A stretch of 17,768 bases of DNA from positions 1 to 17,768 of the forward strand of contig JAJYVM010000022.1 of NCBI GenBank assembly GCA_021792015.1, read 5' to 3'. Origin of the DNA: Bacillota bacterium. Lineage in GTDB: Bacteria; Bacillota; Sulfobacillia; RBS10-35; JAJYVM01. Every line of letters begins with the position of its first letter. The stretch's first letter is position 1. Shown piece by piece: positions 1-7,073 of this stretch. The notes under the pieces were generated by a model that saw only the letters and a program-made list of their open reading frames with translations, made no database searches and had not been told where the DNA came from. The translations under genes and the position numbers were made by a program.

Positions 1-488
1 GATGGCATCCGCCACGCGCGCCGTGAGGTCGGTGCCGTCCGTGGAGCCATGGAGCGCGCGGTCTCTCCGCGCGCGGGCGGCTTCAAAGGAGCGCGCGGTC
101 TCTCCGCGCGCGGGCGGCTTCAAAGGAGCGCGCGGTCTCTCCGCGCGCGGGCGGCTTCAAAGGATCGCGGACGTGCTGCGCGTGAGATGCACGTCGGCCC
201 CCGGCGCCTGCAGCAGCGGCACGGCGTCCTGGGCGATGGCGAGGCCGTCGCGCTGCAGCCCCGTCGCGGCGCTCTCGGCCCCGCTGTGCGAGCCGTGGCC
301 TGGGTCGAGGACGATGACGCGCCCCTGCAGCGGCGGCGCAGGGGTGGCGGTCGCCGTGGCCCGGACCGAAGGCGCGGCTTTGGTGGCGACCGCCGTCGCG
401 GTCGCCGCATCATGACCGCCGGCGCCTGGGTGGGCTGAGCGGGCGCGCCGCAGCCAGCCGCAAAGGTGAGGACGGCACCGAGGACCGC
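1..488 (-). pseudogene. N-acetylmuramoyl-L-alanine amidase (Amidase_3) remnant, disrupted, runs off left edge
   Basis: Minus-strand codons whose first base is a multiple of 3 give an Ala/Thr/Pro-rich linker followed by GRVIVLDPGHG, the zinc-binding start of Amidase_3 enzymes, then GADVHLTRSTSAI, matching the family's LTR strand. A TGA at 159-157 follows immediately, where a 37-bp tandem repeat (51-161) enters. Beyond the repeat the same frame resumes as GSTDGTDLTARVADAI up to the window edge, like the family's LxxR helix. Removing 51-161 gives TSAI-H-GSTD without a break. Two more defects are visible. The frame has no ATG/GTG/TTG between the apt stop (490-492) and the domain. A lipoprotein-like signal (AVLGAVLTFAAGC, 488-450) sits in another frame, implying an additional 1-nt indel. 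The usual second zinc ligand, Glu in GLxExD, reads GLQRD. The intact protein would have been an exported peptidoglycan amidase. The fold assignment is firm; the pseudogene call depends on TGA acting as a stop. Confidence 0.68.
51..161. repeat. Three perfect tandem copies of a 37-bp hairpin repeat
   Basis: Units at 51-87, 88-124 and 125-161 are identical base for base. Each contains the perfect inverted repeat GCGCGCGG-TCTCT-CCGCGCGC (8-bp arms, 5-nt loop) and ends in GGCTTCAAA. The three bases GGA after the last copy match the start of a unit, so the insertion is flanked by GGA. No spacers separate the copies and I found no further copy elsewhere in the window. The total of 111 bp is a multiple of three although the unit is not. 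The array lies inside the amidase remnant and introduces its premature TGA. Confidence 0.95.
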
Positions 489-489
489 G

Positions 490-1008
490 CTACGCCACGG
501 TCGCCAGCGAGATCACCGGCACCGCGGGCAGGGATCCACGCCCCTTCAGAAAGCCCAACTCCACCAGGAAGCCGAACGCCACGACCTCGCCACCCAGCCG
601 CCTGGCCAGCTCGGCGGCGGCGCGGCCCGTGCCGCCCGTCGCCAGCAGGTCGTCCACCACGGCCACCCGCTGGCCGCGGCGGATCGCGTCGGCGTGCACC
701 TCCAGGCGCCCCTGCCCATACTCCAGGGCGTAGGCCACGTCGATGGAGGGCCCCGGCAGCTTGCCCGGCTTGCGGGCAGGGACCAGGGCCGCACCCAGGG
801 CCAGGGCCACGGGCGCGGCGACCAGAAAGCCCCGCGCCTCGATGCCCACCACGACGTCGGGCGCATGCGGCCGCAGCGCGCCCGCAAGGTCGGTCACGCA
901 CGCCCCGAAGGCGCGCGCATCCGCCAAAAGGGGCGTGATGTCCTTGAACACCACGCCCGGTGTGGGAAAGTCGGGCACATCCCGCAGGTGCGCCAGGATG
1001 TCGGTCAG
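490..1008 (-). CDS. apt: Adenine phosphoribosyltransferase
   Basis: Converts adenine and PRPP to AMP and pyrophosphate in cytosolic purine salvage. The N-terminal block RDVPDFPTPGVVFKDITPLL is the hallmark of Apt, and VVDDLLATGGTG is the PRPP-binding loop typical of type I phosphoribosyltransferases. I place the start at CTG 1008-1006, giving 172 aa, the usual family length, with N-terminus MTDILAHLRDVPDF. GGAGG (1020-1016) lies 7 nt upstream, and the CTG overlaps the gcvPB stop codon in a CTGA, equivalent to the common ATGA coupling. The first conventional start is GTG 978, which would give 162 aa, remove the conserved helix before PDFP and have only a weak ribosome binding site. It is the last intact gene of the gcvT-gcvH-gcvPA-gcvPB-apt run and is probably translationally coupled to gcvPB. 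Identity is certain; the start codon is inferred. Confidence 0.93.
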   Translation of the reverse strand: MTDILAHLRDVPDFPTPGVVFKDITPLLADARAFGACVTDLAGALRPHAPDVVVGIEARGFLVAAPVALALGAALVPARKPGKLPGPSIDVAYALEYGQGRLEVHADAIRRGQRVAVVDDLLATGGTGRAAAELARRLGGEVVAFGFLVELGFLKGRGSLPAVPVISLATVA

Positions 1009-2456
1009 TTGGCGGCCTCCCCCGTCCAGCGCACGATCGGCTTCCGAGCCGCGGTGGCCTCGTCCATGCGCCCCACCGGCGTGCTGATCGGCGCCGCGTG
1101 CAGGGACTCCGGATCGCGCTCCGCCTGGGCGACGATGGCGGCCATGGCGTCAGCGTACGCGTCCAGGACCTCCAGGGTCTCCGTCTCCGTGGGCTCGACC
1201 ATCATGGCCTCCTCCACGACGAGGGGGAAGTACACCGTCGGGGCGTGCATACCGCGGTCGAGGATGGCCTTGCCGATGTCGAGGGCGCGCACCCCGGTCT
1301 TGGCCTTGAGCGACTTCGCCGAGACCACGAACTCGTGCATGCAGCGGCGGTCGAAGGGGACGTCGAACAGCTCGCCCAGGCGCGCCAGCAGGTAGTTGGC
1401 GTTGAGGACGGCATGGCCGCTGATGTCCTCCAGCCCGTCGCGGCCGTTGGCCAGGATGTAGGTGAAGGCCCGCACCAGGACGCCGAAGTTGCCGTAGCCG
1501 GCCCGGACGCGGCCGATGCTGTGGGGCAGGTCCCACCGCCAGCTGTACCGCCCGTCGCCGCGCGCGATCAGCGGCACCGGCAGGTAGGGCACCAGGGACT
1601 CCACGACGCCGACGGGGCCGGCCCCGGGCCCGCCCATGCCGTGCGGCGTGGAGAAGGTCTTGTGCAGGTTGAAGTGCACGATGTCGAAGCCCATGTCGCC
1701 GGGGCGCACGCGGCCGACGATGGCGTTGGCGTTGGCCCCGTCGTAGTAGAGCAGCCCGCCCGCCCCGTGCACGATGGCGGCGATCTCGTCGATGTGCTCG
1801 TCGAAGAGGCCGAGGGTGTTCGGGTTGGTCAGCATCAGGGCGGCCACGCTGTCGTCGCAGGCCGCCCGCAGGGCCGCCACGTCCACCCCGCCGCGGGCAT
1901 CCGATGCGACCTCGACGACCTCGTAGCCGAGGCCGGCCGCCGTCGCCGGGTTGGTGCCGTGGGCGGAGTCGGGGATCAGGACCTTGCGCCGCTTGGCGTC
2001 GTCGCCGCGGTGGCGGTGGTAGGCGCGGGTGATGAGCATCCCCGTCAGCTCGCCGTGGGCGCCGGCCGCCGGCTCCAGCGTGAAGCGGGCCATGCCCGCC
2101 ACCTCGCAGAGGATGTGCTCGAGCTGCCACAGCAGCTCCAGCGCGCCCTGGGATCCGCCCTCGGGGCTGAACGGGTGCAGGCCCGCAAAGCCCGGCAGGC
2201 TGGCGGCGACGTCGTTGAGCTTCGGATTGTACTTCATGGTGCAGGAGCCCAGCGGGTAAAAGCCCTTGTCGATGGAGTAGATGCTCTCGGAGAGGCGCGT
2301 GAAGTGCCGGACGGCGTCCAGCTCGGAGACCTCGGGCAGCGCCGGAGGCGCCTTTCTCGTCCCGGGCGGCAGGGGCGTGGCCGGTACATCGGAAGCCGGA
2401 AAGGTCACCGCCCGGCGTCCGGGGACGGATCGGTCGAAGATCAGCGGCTCGCTCAT
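1005..2456 (-). CDS. gcvPB: Glycine dehydrogenase (decarboxylating) subunit 2, P-protein C-terminal half
   Basis: This is the catalytic half of the split P-protein (483 aa, normal for the subunit). With GcvPA it decarboxylates glycine and transfers the aminomethyl group to the lipoyl arm of H-protein. The pyridoxal phosphate lysine is in HFNLHKTFSTPHGMGGPG (Lys about 266), preceded by the substrate-site block SAHGTNPATA and by YPLGSCTMKYNPK near residues 67-79. The ATG overlaps the gcvPA stop by four bases (ATGA), and the 3' end overlaps the likely apt start. The two-subunit form is typical of Bacillota and several thermophilic phyla rather than of proteobacteria or actinobacteria, and supports the taxonomic guess. 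Confidence 0.97.
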   Translation of the reverse strand: MSEPLIFDRSVPGRRAVTFPASDVPATPLPPGTRKAPPALPEVSELDAVRHFTRLSESIYSIDKGFYPLGSCTMKYNPKLNDVAASLPGFAGLHPFSPEGGSQGALELLWQLEHILCEVAGMARFTLEPAAGAHGELTGMLITRAYHRHRGDDAKRRKVLIPDSAHGTNPATAAGLGYEVVEVASDARGGVDVAALRAACDDSVAALMLTNPNTLGLFDEHIDEIAAIVHGAGGLLYYDGANANAIVGRVRPGDMGFDIVHFNLHKTFSTPHGMGGPGAGPVGVVESLVPYLPVPLIARGDGRYSWRWDLPHSIGRVRAGYGNFGVLVRAFTYILANGRDGLEDISGHAVLNANYLLARLGELFDVPFDRRCMHEFVVSAKSLKAKTGVRALDIGKAILDRGMHAPTVYFPLVVEEAMMVEPTETETLEVLDAYADAMAAIVAQAERDPESLHAAPISTPVGRMDEATAARKPIVRWTGEAAN

Positions 2457-3742
2457 GCCAGGACCTCCCGCAGGGCGGCGACCAGGCCGTCGATCTCCGC
2501 CTTGGTCCGCCTCTCGGTCACGGCGACCAGGAACGCATCCTTCAGGTCGGGGAACCAGCGGTCAAGCGCCGGCCCCACCAGGTACCCGCGGTCCAGCAGC
2601 GGCCCGACGACCGCCCTGGGCGCCCGCAGCGCGAACTCCTGGAAGAACGGCCGATCCGGAAAGGCCAGCTTCACGCCGGGCAGCTTGGTCAGCTGGTCCG
2701 CCGCGTAGTGCGCCTTCTGGTAGGACAGCTCGCCGACCTCGCGCAGGCCCTGCGGGCCGAGCAGGGTCAGGTAGATGGTGGCGGCCAGGGCGCAGTAGGC
2801 CTGGTTGGTGCAGATGTTGCTGGTGGCCTTGGCGCGGCGGATGTGCTGCTCGCGGGCCTGCAGCGTGAGCACGAACCCGCGCCGCCCCTCGTGGTCGTGA
2901 GCGATGCCGACGATGCGGCCCGGCATGCGCCGCACCAGGTCCATCTTCGAGGCGAAGAAGCCGAAGGAGGGGCCGCCGTAGGAGATCGGCAGACCGAGCG
3001 GCTGGCCGTCGCCGACCACGATGTCGGCGCCAAGGTGGCCCGGGGCCTCCAGGACCCCGAGGAGGGACGGATCCGTCACCACCACCAGCAGGGCGCCGGC
3101 CGCGTGCGCCGTCTTGGCGGCGGCGGCGACGTCCGCGATGTTGCCGAAGAAGTCCACCTGCGGCACGATCAGGGCCGCGGTCTCGCCATCCACGGAATCG
3201 CGCAGCGGAAACCCGAGACCTTCCGCATACGTCTCCACGACCTGCCGGTATTCGGGATTGAGACCCGAGGCCAGCACGACGGCGTGGCGTCCCGTTGCGG
3301 CCCTGGCCATGGCGGCGGCTTCCGCGGTGGCGGTCGAGCCGTCGTACATGGAGGCGTTGGCCACCTCCATGCCCGTCAGCTCGCACATCAGGCTCTGGAA
3401 CTCGAAGGTGAACTGCAGCGTGCCCTGGCTGGTCTCCGCCTGGTAGGGCGTGTAGGCCGTCAGGAACTCCCCCCGCTGCAGAAGGGACCGCTCGGCGGCG
3501 GGGATGTAGCGGTCGTAGGCGCCCCCGCCGGCAAAGCAGGTCGCCATGGCGGCCGCGTTTGCGGCCGCCAACCGATTGACCTCGGCTTCGACCTCCATCT
3601 GCGTGAGGCCCGGCGCGATGTCCAGCGGCCGCTTGAGCCGCACCGACGCGGGGATTTCGTCGAAGAGCTCGTCGATCGAGGCGAGCCCGACGCGCTTCAG
3701 CATGGCGCGCCGGTCCGCCTCGGTGTGAGGGATGTAGCTCAT
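2453..3742 (-). CDS. gcvPA: Glycine dehydrogenase (decarboxylating) subunit 1, P-protein N-terminal half
   Basis: This is the non-PLP-lysine partner of GcvPB in the split glycine decarboxylase. The protein (429 aa, slightly shorter than the usual 440-450) opens with YIPHTEADRRAMLKRVG and contains YTPYQAETSQGTLQFTFEFQ and NASMYDGSTATAEAAAMA, all diagnostic of this subunit. LQAREQHIRRAKATSNICTN is the conserved segment near residues 300-320. The ATG lies one base after the gcvH stop, with GGTGGAG inside the gcvH 3' end as the likely ribosome binding site. The stop overlaps the gcvPB start by four bases. Tight packing suggests 1:1 coupled synthesis of the two halves. Confidence 0.97.
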   Translation of the reverse strand: MSYIPHTEADRRAMLKRVGLASIDELFDEIPASVRLKRPLDIAPGLTQMEVEAEVNRLAAANAAAMATCFAGGGAYDRYIPAAERSLLQRGEFLTAYTPYQAETSQGTLQFTFEFQSLMCELTGMEVANASMYDGSTATAEAAAMARAATGRHAVVLASGLNPEYRQVVETYAEGLGFPLRDSVDGETAALIVPQVDFFGNIADVAAAAKTAHAAGALLVVVTDPSLLGVLEAPGHLGADIVVGDGQPLGLPISYGGPSFGFFASKMDLVRRMPGRIVGIAHDHEGRRGFVLTLQAREQHIRRAKATSNICTNQAYCALAATIYLTLLGPQGLREVGELSYQKAHYAADQLTKLPGVKLAFPDRPFFQEFALRAPRAVVGPLLDRGYLVGPALDRWFPDLKDAFLVAVTERRTKAEIDGLVAALREVLA

Positions 3743-3743
3743 G

Positions 3744-4124
3744 CTAGTGTGACTCCACCAGAGCCTGGTACGCCTTGGCGTCCAGCAGCTCGTCCAGCTC
3801 TTTCGCGTCGGCGAGCTTGATCCTGATCATCCAGCCGTCGCCGTAGGGGTCTCGGTTCACCAGCTCGGGCGCGTCGGCCAGCTTGCCGTTGACGGCCGTG
3901 ACCGAGCCCGTGACGGGCGCGTAGAGGTCGCTCACGCTCTTCACCGACTCGACGGTGCCGAAGCTCTTGCCGGCCTGCAGGGCCTTGCCGACGGCCGGGG
4001 CGTCGACGTAGACCACGTCCCCCAGCTCCTGCTGGGCGTACTGGGTGATGCCGACCACGCCCTCGTCGCCCTGGATCCGGATCCATTCGTGGTCTTTGGT
4101 GTACCGGAGGTCGTCAGGATACAG
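3744..4124 (-). CDS. gcvH: Glycine cleavage system H protein
   Basis: Lipoate-carrying shuttle protein of the glycine cleavage complex. The lipoyl lysine is in TVESVKSVSDLYAPVTG (Lys 62 with the start used here). The conserved N-terminus YPDDLRYTKDHEWIRI is fully encoded, but the only in-frame ATG/GTG/TTG codon near the N-terminus is GTG 4058, which would delete it. CTG 4124-4122 directly precedes this segment and lies 6 nt after GGGAGGGG (4138-4131). Starting there gives 126 aa, the usual length, and an 11-nt overlap with the end of gcvT. I therefore regard CTG as the start. The stop is one base before gcvPA. Identity is certain; CTG initiation is inferred from homology plus Shine-Dalgarno spacing. 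Confidence 0.94.
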   Translation of the reverse strand: MYPDDLRYTKDHEWIRIQGDEGVVGITQYAQQELGDVVYVDAPAVGKALQAGKSFGTVESVKSVSDLYAPVTGSVTAVNGKLADAPELVNRDPYGDGWMIRIKLADAKELDELLDAKAYQALVESH

Positions 4125-5232
4125 GCGAGTCCCCTCCCTTAGCCGGCCGCCGGTAGAACGGCAGCCGCACGCAGCGTGCCGGGGCCATGCGGCCGCGGAT
4201 GTCCACGGCCAGCTCGGCGCCGACCTTGAAGGCGTCGGCCTGGCAGAGCGCCAGGGCGATGGGTGCCTCCAGCGTCGGTGAGAAGGTGCCGCTGGTGACG
4301 GTGCCGACGGCCCTGCCGTCCTTATGCACCGCCATGCCCGGGCGCGGGATGTCGCGGCGGTCGCCGCACTGGATGCCCACGAGGCGGCGCTTCGGCTTGC
4401 CGGCCGCCAGCGCGTCGCGGCCGATGAACTCGCCCTTGTCCAGCTTGACGAAGGGCGACATGCGCGCCTCCAGCGGCGTGATCTCGGGGCTCAGCTCGTG
4501 GCCGTAGAGGTTGAGGGCGGCCTCCAGGCGGAGGGTGTCGCGCGCGCCAAGGCCGCAGGGCACGGCCCCGGCCGCCACCAGGGCGTCCCAGAGGGGGCCC
4601 GTGTCCGCGCTCGCGCAGTAGATCTCGAAGCCGTCCTCGCCGGTGTAGCCCGTGCGCGCCGCCAGGCAGGCGACGCCCGAGATGTGGAGGCGCTCGCGGA
4701 AGTGGAAGTAGCCGATCTTGCCCATGTCGGCCGGGCTCAGGCGCTGCATCAGGGCCTCGGCGCCGGGACCCTGCACGGCGATCAGGCCGGTGCCGTCGGA
4801 GTCGTTGCCGATCTCGACCCCGTGCGCCTGCAGCCGCCGCGCCTGCTCCGTCACCCAGGCGAAGTCCTTGTCGATGTTGGAGGCGTTGACCACCAGCATG
4901 AAGTCGTCGGCCTGCTTCCGGTAGAGCGTGCAGTCGTCGACCGTGCCGCCGTCCTCGTAGCACATGCCCGCGTAGAGCACCTGACCGTCGGCCAGCGAGT
5001 CGACGTCGTGGGTCAGCAGGCGCTGCAGCAGCCAGGCGGCGCCAGGGCCGCGGAAGGAGAACTCGCCCATGTGCGAGACGTCGAAGATCCCTACCGCGGT
5101 GCGCACGGCACGGTGCTCGGCCAGGATGCTGCTGTACTGGACGGGCATGAGGTAGCCGCCAAATTCGACCATGCGCGCCCCGGCGGCCACATGGGTGTCA
5201 TAGAGGGGCGTCTTTCTCAGCACCTCGGCCAA
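4114..5232 (-). CDS. gcvT: Aminomethyltransferase, glycine cleavage T protein
   Basis: Transfers the methylene group from the H-protein aminomethyl-lipoyl arm to tetrahydrofolate, releasing ammonia. The 372-aa protein has the family N-terminus KTPLYDTHVAAGARMVEFGG, the VGIFDVSHMGEF block (around residue 48), the folate-site segment ARTGYTGEDGFEIYC, and GLGARDTLRLEAALNLYGHE in the middle. The start is TTG 5232 with AAAGGGG 8 nt upstream. It is the first gene of the gcv run and sits 65 bp behind the acyl-CoA ligase stop. In that gap I see only a weak TACTCT (5275-5270) resembling a -10 element and no room for a glycine riboswitch, so transcription may partly read through from upstream. Confidence 0.97.
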   Translation of the reverse strand: MAEVLRKTPLYDTHVAAGARMVEFGGYLMPVQYSSILAEHRAVRTAVGIFDVSHMGEFSFRGPGAAWLLQRLLTHDVDSLADGQVLYAGMCYEDGGTVDDCTLYRKQADDFMLVVNASNIDKDFAWVTEQARRLQAHGVEIGNDSDGTGLIAVQGPGAEALMQRLSPADMGKIGYFHFRERLHISGVACLAARTGYTGEDGFEIYCASADTGPLWDALVAAGAVPCGLGARDTLRLEAALNLYGHELSPEITPLEARMSPFVKLDKGEFIGRDALAAGKPKRRLVGIQCGDRRDIPRPGMAVHKDGRAVGTVTSGTFSPTLEAPIALALCQADAFKVGAELAVDIRGRMAPARCVRLPFYRRPAKGGDSPVS

Positions 5233-5297
5233 AGCCTCGTCCCCTTTGCGCGGTGGGATGTCCGCCGATAGAGTACCACGCTGGGCGCGGGCGGGGC

Positions 5298-6866
5298 TCA
5301 GCGACCTCGGTCCGCAAACCGCTCGCGCAGCGCCTTCTTGTCGAACTTGCCGGTCCCGGTCTTCGGCAGCTCGACCAGCAGTTCATACCCCTCCGGCACC
5401 CACCAGCGGGGGAAGCGCTCCTCCAGGAAGGCGCGCAGGCTCTCGGCCGTCGCCTCGCCCTGCCGGTCGGGCTTGGGGACGATGCAGGCCAGGGGCCGCT
5501 CCTGCCAGCGGGCGTCGGGGATGGCGATCACGGCCGCCTCCGCCACGGCCGGGTGGCCCATGAGCGCGTTCTCGAGCGCCACGGAGGAGATCCACTCGCC
5601 GCCCGACTTCACGACGTCCTTCACCCGGTCGACGATCTCCAGGTTCCCGTCGGGATCGACCGTGGCCAGGTCGCCGCTCTTGTACCAGCCGTCCTGGAAG
5701 GTGTCGCCGCTACGCGGGTCGCGGTAGTACTCGCCGGCGAGCCAGGGGCCGCGCAGCCAGACCTCGCCCATCTCACGGCCGTCATGGGCGACCTCGTGCC
5801 CGTCCTCGCCGGCCACCCGCTGCTCGAGGCCCGGCACCAGCCGCCCCTGCTTGCGCACACGCGCCACCCGGGCCTCGGCCGTGCCGCCGTCCGCCTGCGA
5901 CAGGTGGGTCAGGGGGGCCGCCTCCGTCATCCCGTAGCCGTGGAGGAACGGGATGCCGCGCTCCTCGAAGAAGGCGATCTGGGCCGCCGGCGGCGCCGAG
6001 CCGCCGCAGATGACGAAGCGGAGGCTGCTGAGGTCGAGCGGCTCGCGCTCGGCGAGCTGCTGGACGCCCAGCCAGACGGTGGGCACCCCGGCCGTCACGG
6101 TGACCCGCTCGCGGGCGATCAGGTCGCAGAGGGTCCTGGCGTCCGGGCGCGGGCCGGGCAGCACCTGCTTGGCGCCCATCCAGGCCGCGGCGAACGGCAG
6201 CCCCCAGGCGTTGACGTGGAACATCGGCACCACCGGCATCACGGCGTCCGCGTGGCTGAGGGCGATGGTGTCGGCCATGCAGGACATCATCGAATGCAGG
6301 TACAGGGTGCGGTGGGTGTAGACCACGCCCTTCGGGTCGCCCGTCGTGGCCGACGTGTAGCACATCGCGGCCGCCTCGTCCTCGTGGAGGTCGCCAGGGA
6401 AGGGCTCGCCGTCGGGCGGCGCGGCCGCCAGCAGCGCCTCGTACGGCTCGCCGAGGGGCACGACGTGCCGGACGGTGCGCAGGCGGGGCCGGATGGCGTC
6501 GACCAGCGGCAGCAGGTCCTCGTCGGCGAAGATGACCCTGTCCTCGGCATGGTTCAGCACGTGCACGAGGTGGTCGGCCGGCAGCCGCATGTTGACGGTG
6601 TGCAGGACCGACCCGGCGCAGGGCACCGCGAAGTAGAGCTCCAGGTGCCGCCGATGGTTCCAGGCCAGGGTGGCCACGCGGTCGCCGCGGCCGACCCCGA
6701 GCCCGGGCAGCGCCGCCGCCAGCCGGCGCACGCGGCCGTACCACTCCCGGTAGGTGCAGCGGTCCGTGGAGCCGTCGGCGTTGCGCGAGACGATCTCGTG
6801 GGAAGGGAAGAACTGCACGGGGCGCTCGAGCAGGCTGCGAAGCAGGAGCTGGTACAGGGCGCTCAC
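5298..6866 (-). CDS. Medium/long-chain fatty acid--CoA ligase (AMP-forming)
   Basis: An adenylate-forming enzyme that activates carboxylic acids to acyl-AMP and then acyl-CoA. The 522-aa protein carries the P-loop YTSATTGDPKGVVYTHR (170-186), the adenine-binding YGMTEAAP (311-318), SGDLATVDPDGNLEIVDRVK with the hinge region near 397-416, and the C-terminal catalytic lysine in PKTGTGKFDKKAL (Lys 507). Overall architecture and length resemble AlkK/Thermus-type long-chain acyl-CoA synthetases rather than acetyl-CoA synthetase; chain length cannot be read from the sequence. The GTG start has GGGACAGGG immediately upstream. An 8-10-8 inverted repeat ends 9 nt before the start, suggesting repressor control, for example by a fatty-acid-responsive regulator encoded elsewhere. 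Confidence 0.9.
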   Translation of the reverse strand: MSALYQLLLRSLLERPVQFFPSHEIVSRNADGSTDRCTYREWYGRVRRLAAALPGLGVGRGDRVATLAWNHRRHLELYFAVPCAGSVLHTVNMRLPADHLVHVLNHAEDRVIFADEDLLPLVDAIRPRLRTVRHVVPLGEPYEALLAAAPPDGEPFPGDLHEDEAAAMCYTSATTGDPKGVVYTHRTLYLHSMMSCMADTIALSHADAVMPVVPMFHVNAWGLPFAAAWMGAKQVLPGPRPDARTLCDLIARERVTVTAGVPTVWLGVQQLAEREPLDLSSLRFVICGGSAPPAAQIAFFEERGIPFLHGYGMTEAAPLTHLSQADGGTAEARVARVRKQGRLVPGLEQRVAGEDGHEVAHDGREMGEVWLRGPWLAGEYYRDPRSGDTFQDGWYKSGDLATVDPDGNLEIVDRVKDVVKSGGEWISSVALENALMGHPAVAEAAVIAIPDARWQERPLACIVPKPDRQGEATAESLRAFLEERFPRWWVPEGYELLVELPKTGTGKFDKKALRERFADRGR

Positions 6867-6874
6867 CCCCTGTC

Positions 6875-6900
6875 CCGAATTTCGCTGTCAGAATTCGGGC
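6875..6900. promoter_or_regulatory. Perfect inverted repeat upstream of acyl-CoA ligase, candidate operator
   Basis: CCCGAATT (6875-6882) and AATTCGGG (6893-6900) form perfect 8-bp arms around a 10-nt spacer. The element is one of the few AT-containing islands in this GC-rich window. It begins 9 nt upstream of the ligase GTG in the divergent intergenic region. It could be a repressor operator, or an mRNA hairpin just upstream of the ribosome binding site. Confidence 0.55.
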
Positions 6901-6975
6901 CCCTTCGTCCGCCGGCCGGGTGGCATTGGCGCGGGCCGGGGCGTGACCCGGCGCCGTCGCGGCGGCGGCGGCGAA

Positions 6976-6989
6976 CGCCACGCGTGGCG
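6976..6989. promoter_or_regulatory. 14-bp perfect palindrome in the divergent intergenic region
   Basis: CGCCACGCGTGGCG is an uninterrupted palindrome 85 bp upstream of the ABC ATPase start and 110 bp upstream of the ligase start. It may be a regulator site for either gene. At this base composition GC-only palindromes also arise by chance. The rest of 6867-7073 holds a possible TAGCAT -10 element (7042-7047, plus strand) and nothing else I recognise. Confidence 0.3.
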
Positions 6990-7073
6990 AGGTCAACCGG
7001 CGAGCGGCTGGAGCCCGGACCATGTCGACGCGGCACCAGGTGTAGCATGAAGGCCTGAGGCGGGAAGGTGAAG

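Noticed and set aside
157..159. TGA in the amidase read as selenocysteine or read through
   Set aside because: It lies in the inserted repeat, not at a catalytic site, and no SECIS or sel genes are seen.
51..161. CRISPR array
   Set aside because: Repeat length and hairpin look CRISPR-like, but the copies abut with no spacers and there are no cas genes in the window.
49..438. Plus-strand repeat protein
   Set aside because: The frame is only the GC-rich antisense of the amidase; the 37-nt unit cycles through all frames and has no protein-like pattern.
960..2708. Long plus-strand open frame of 582 codons
   Set aside because: It is antisense to gcvPB and gcvPA, which have clear motifs, and its His/Val/Gly/Arg-rich translation is a GC shadow.
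5233..5297. Glycine riboswitch before gcvT
   Set aside because: The gap is only 65 bp and has no conserved aptamer helices.
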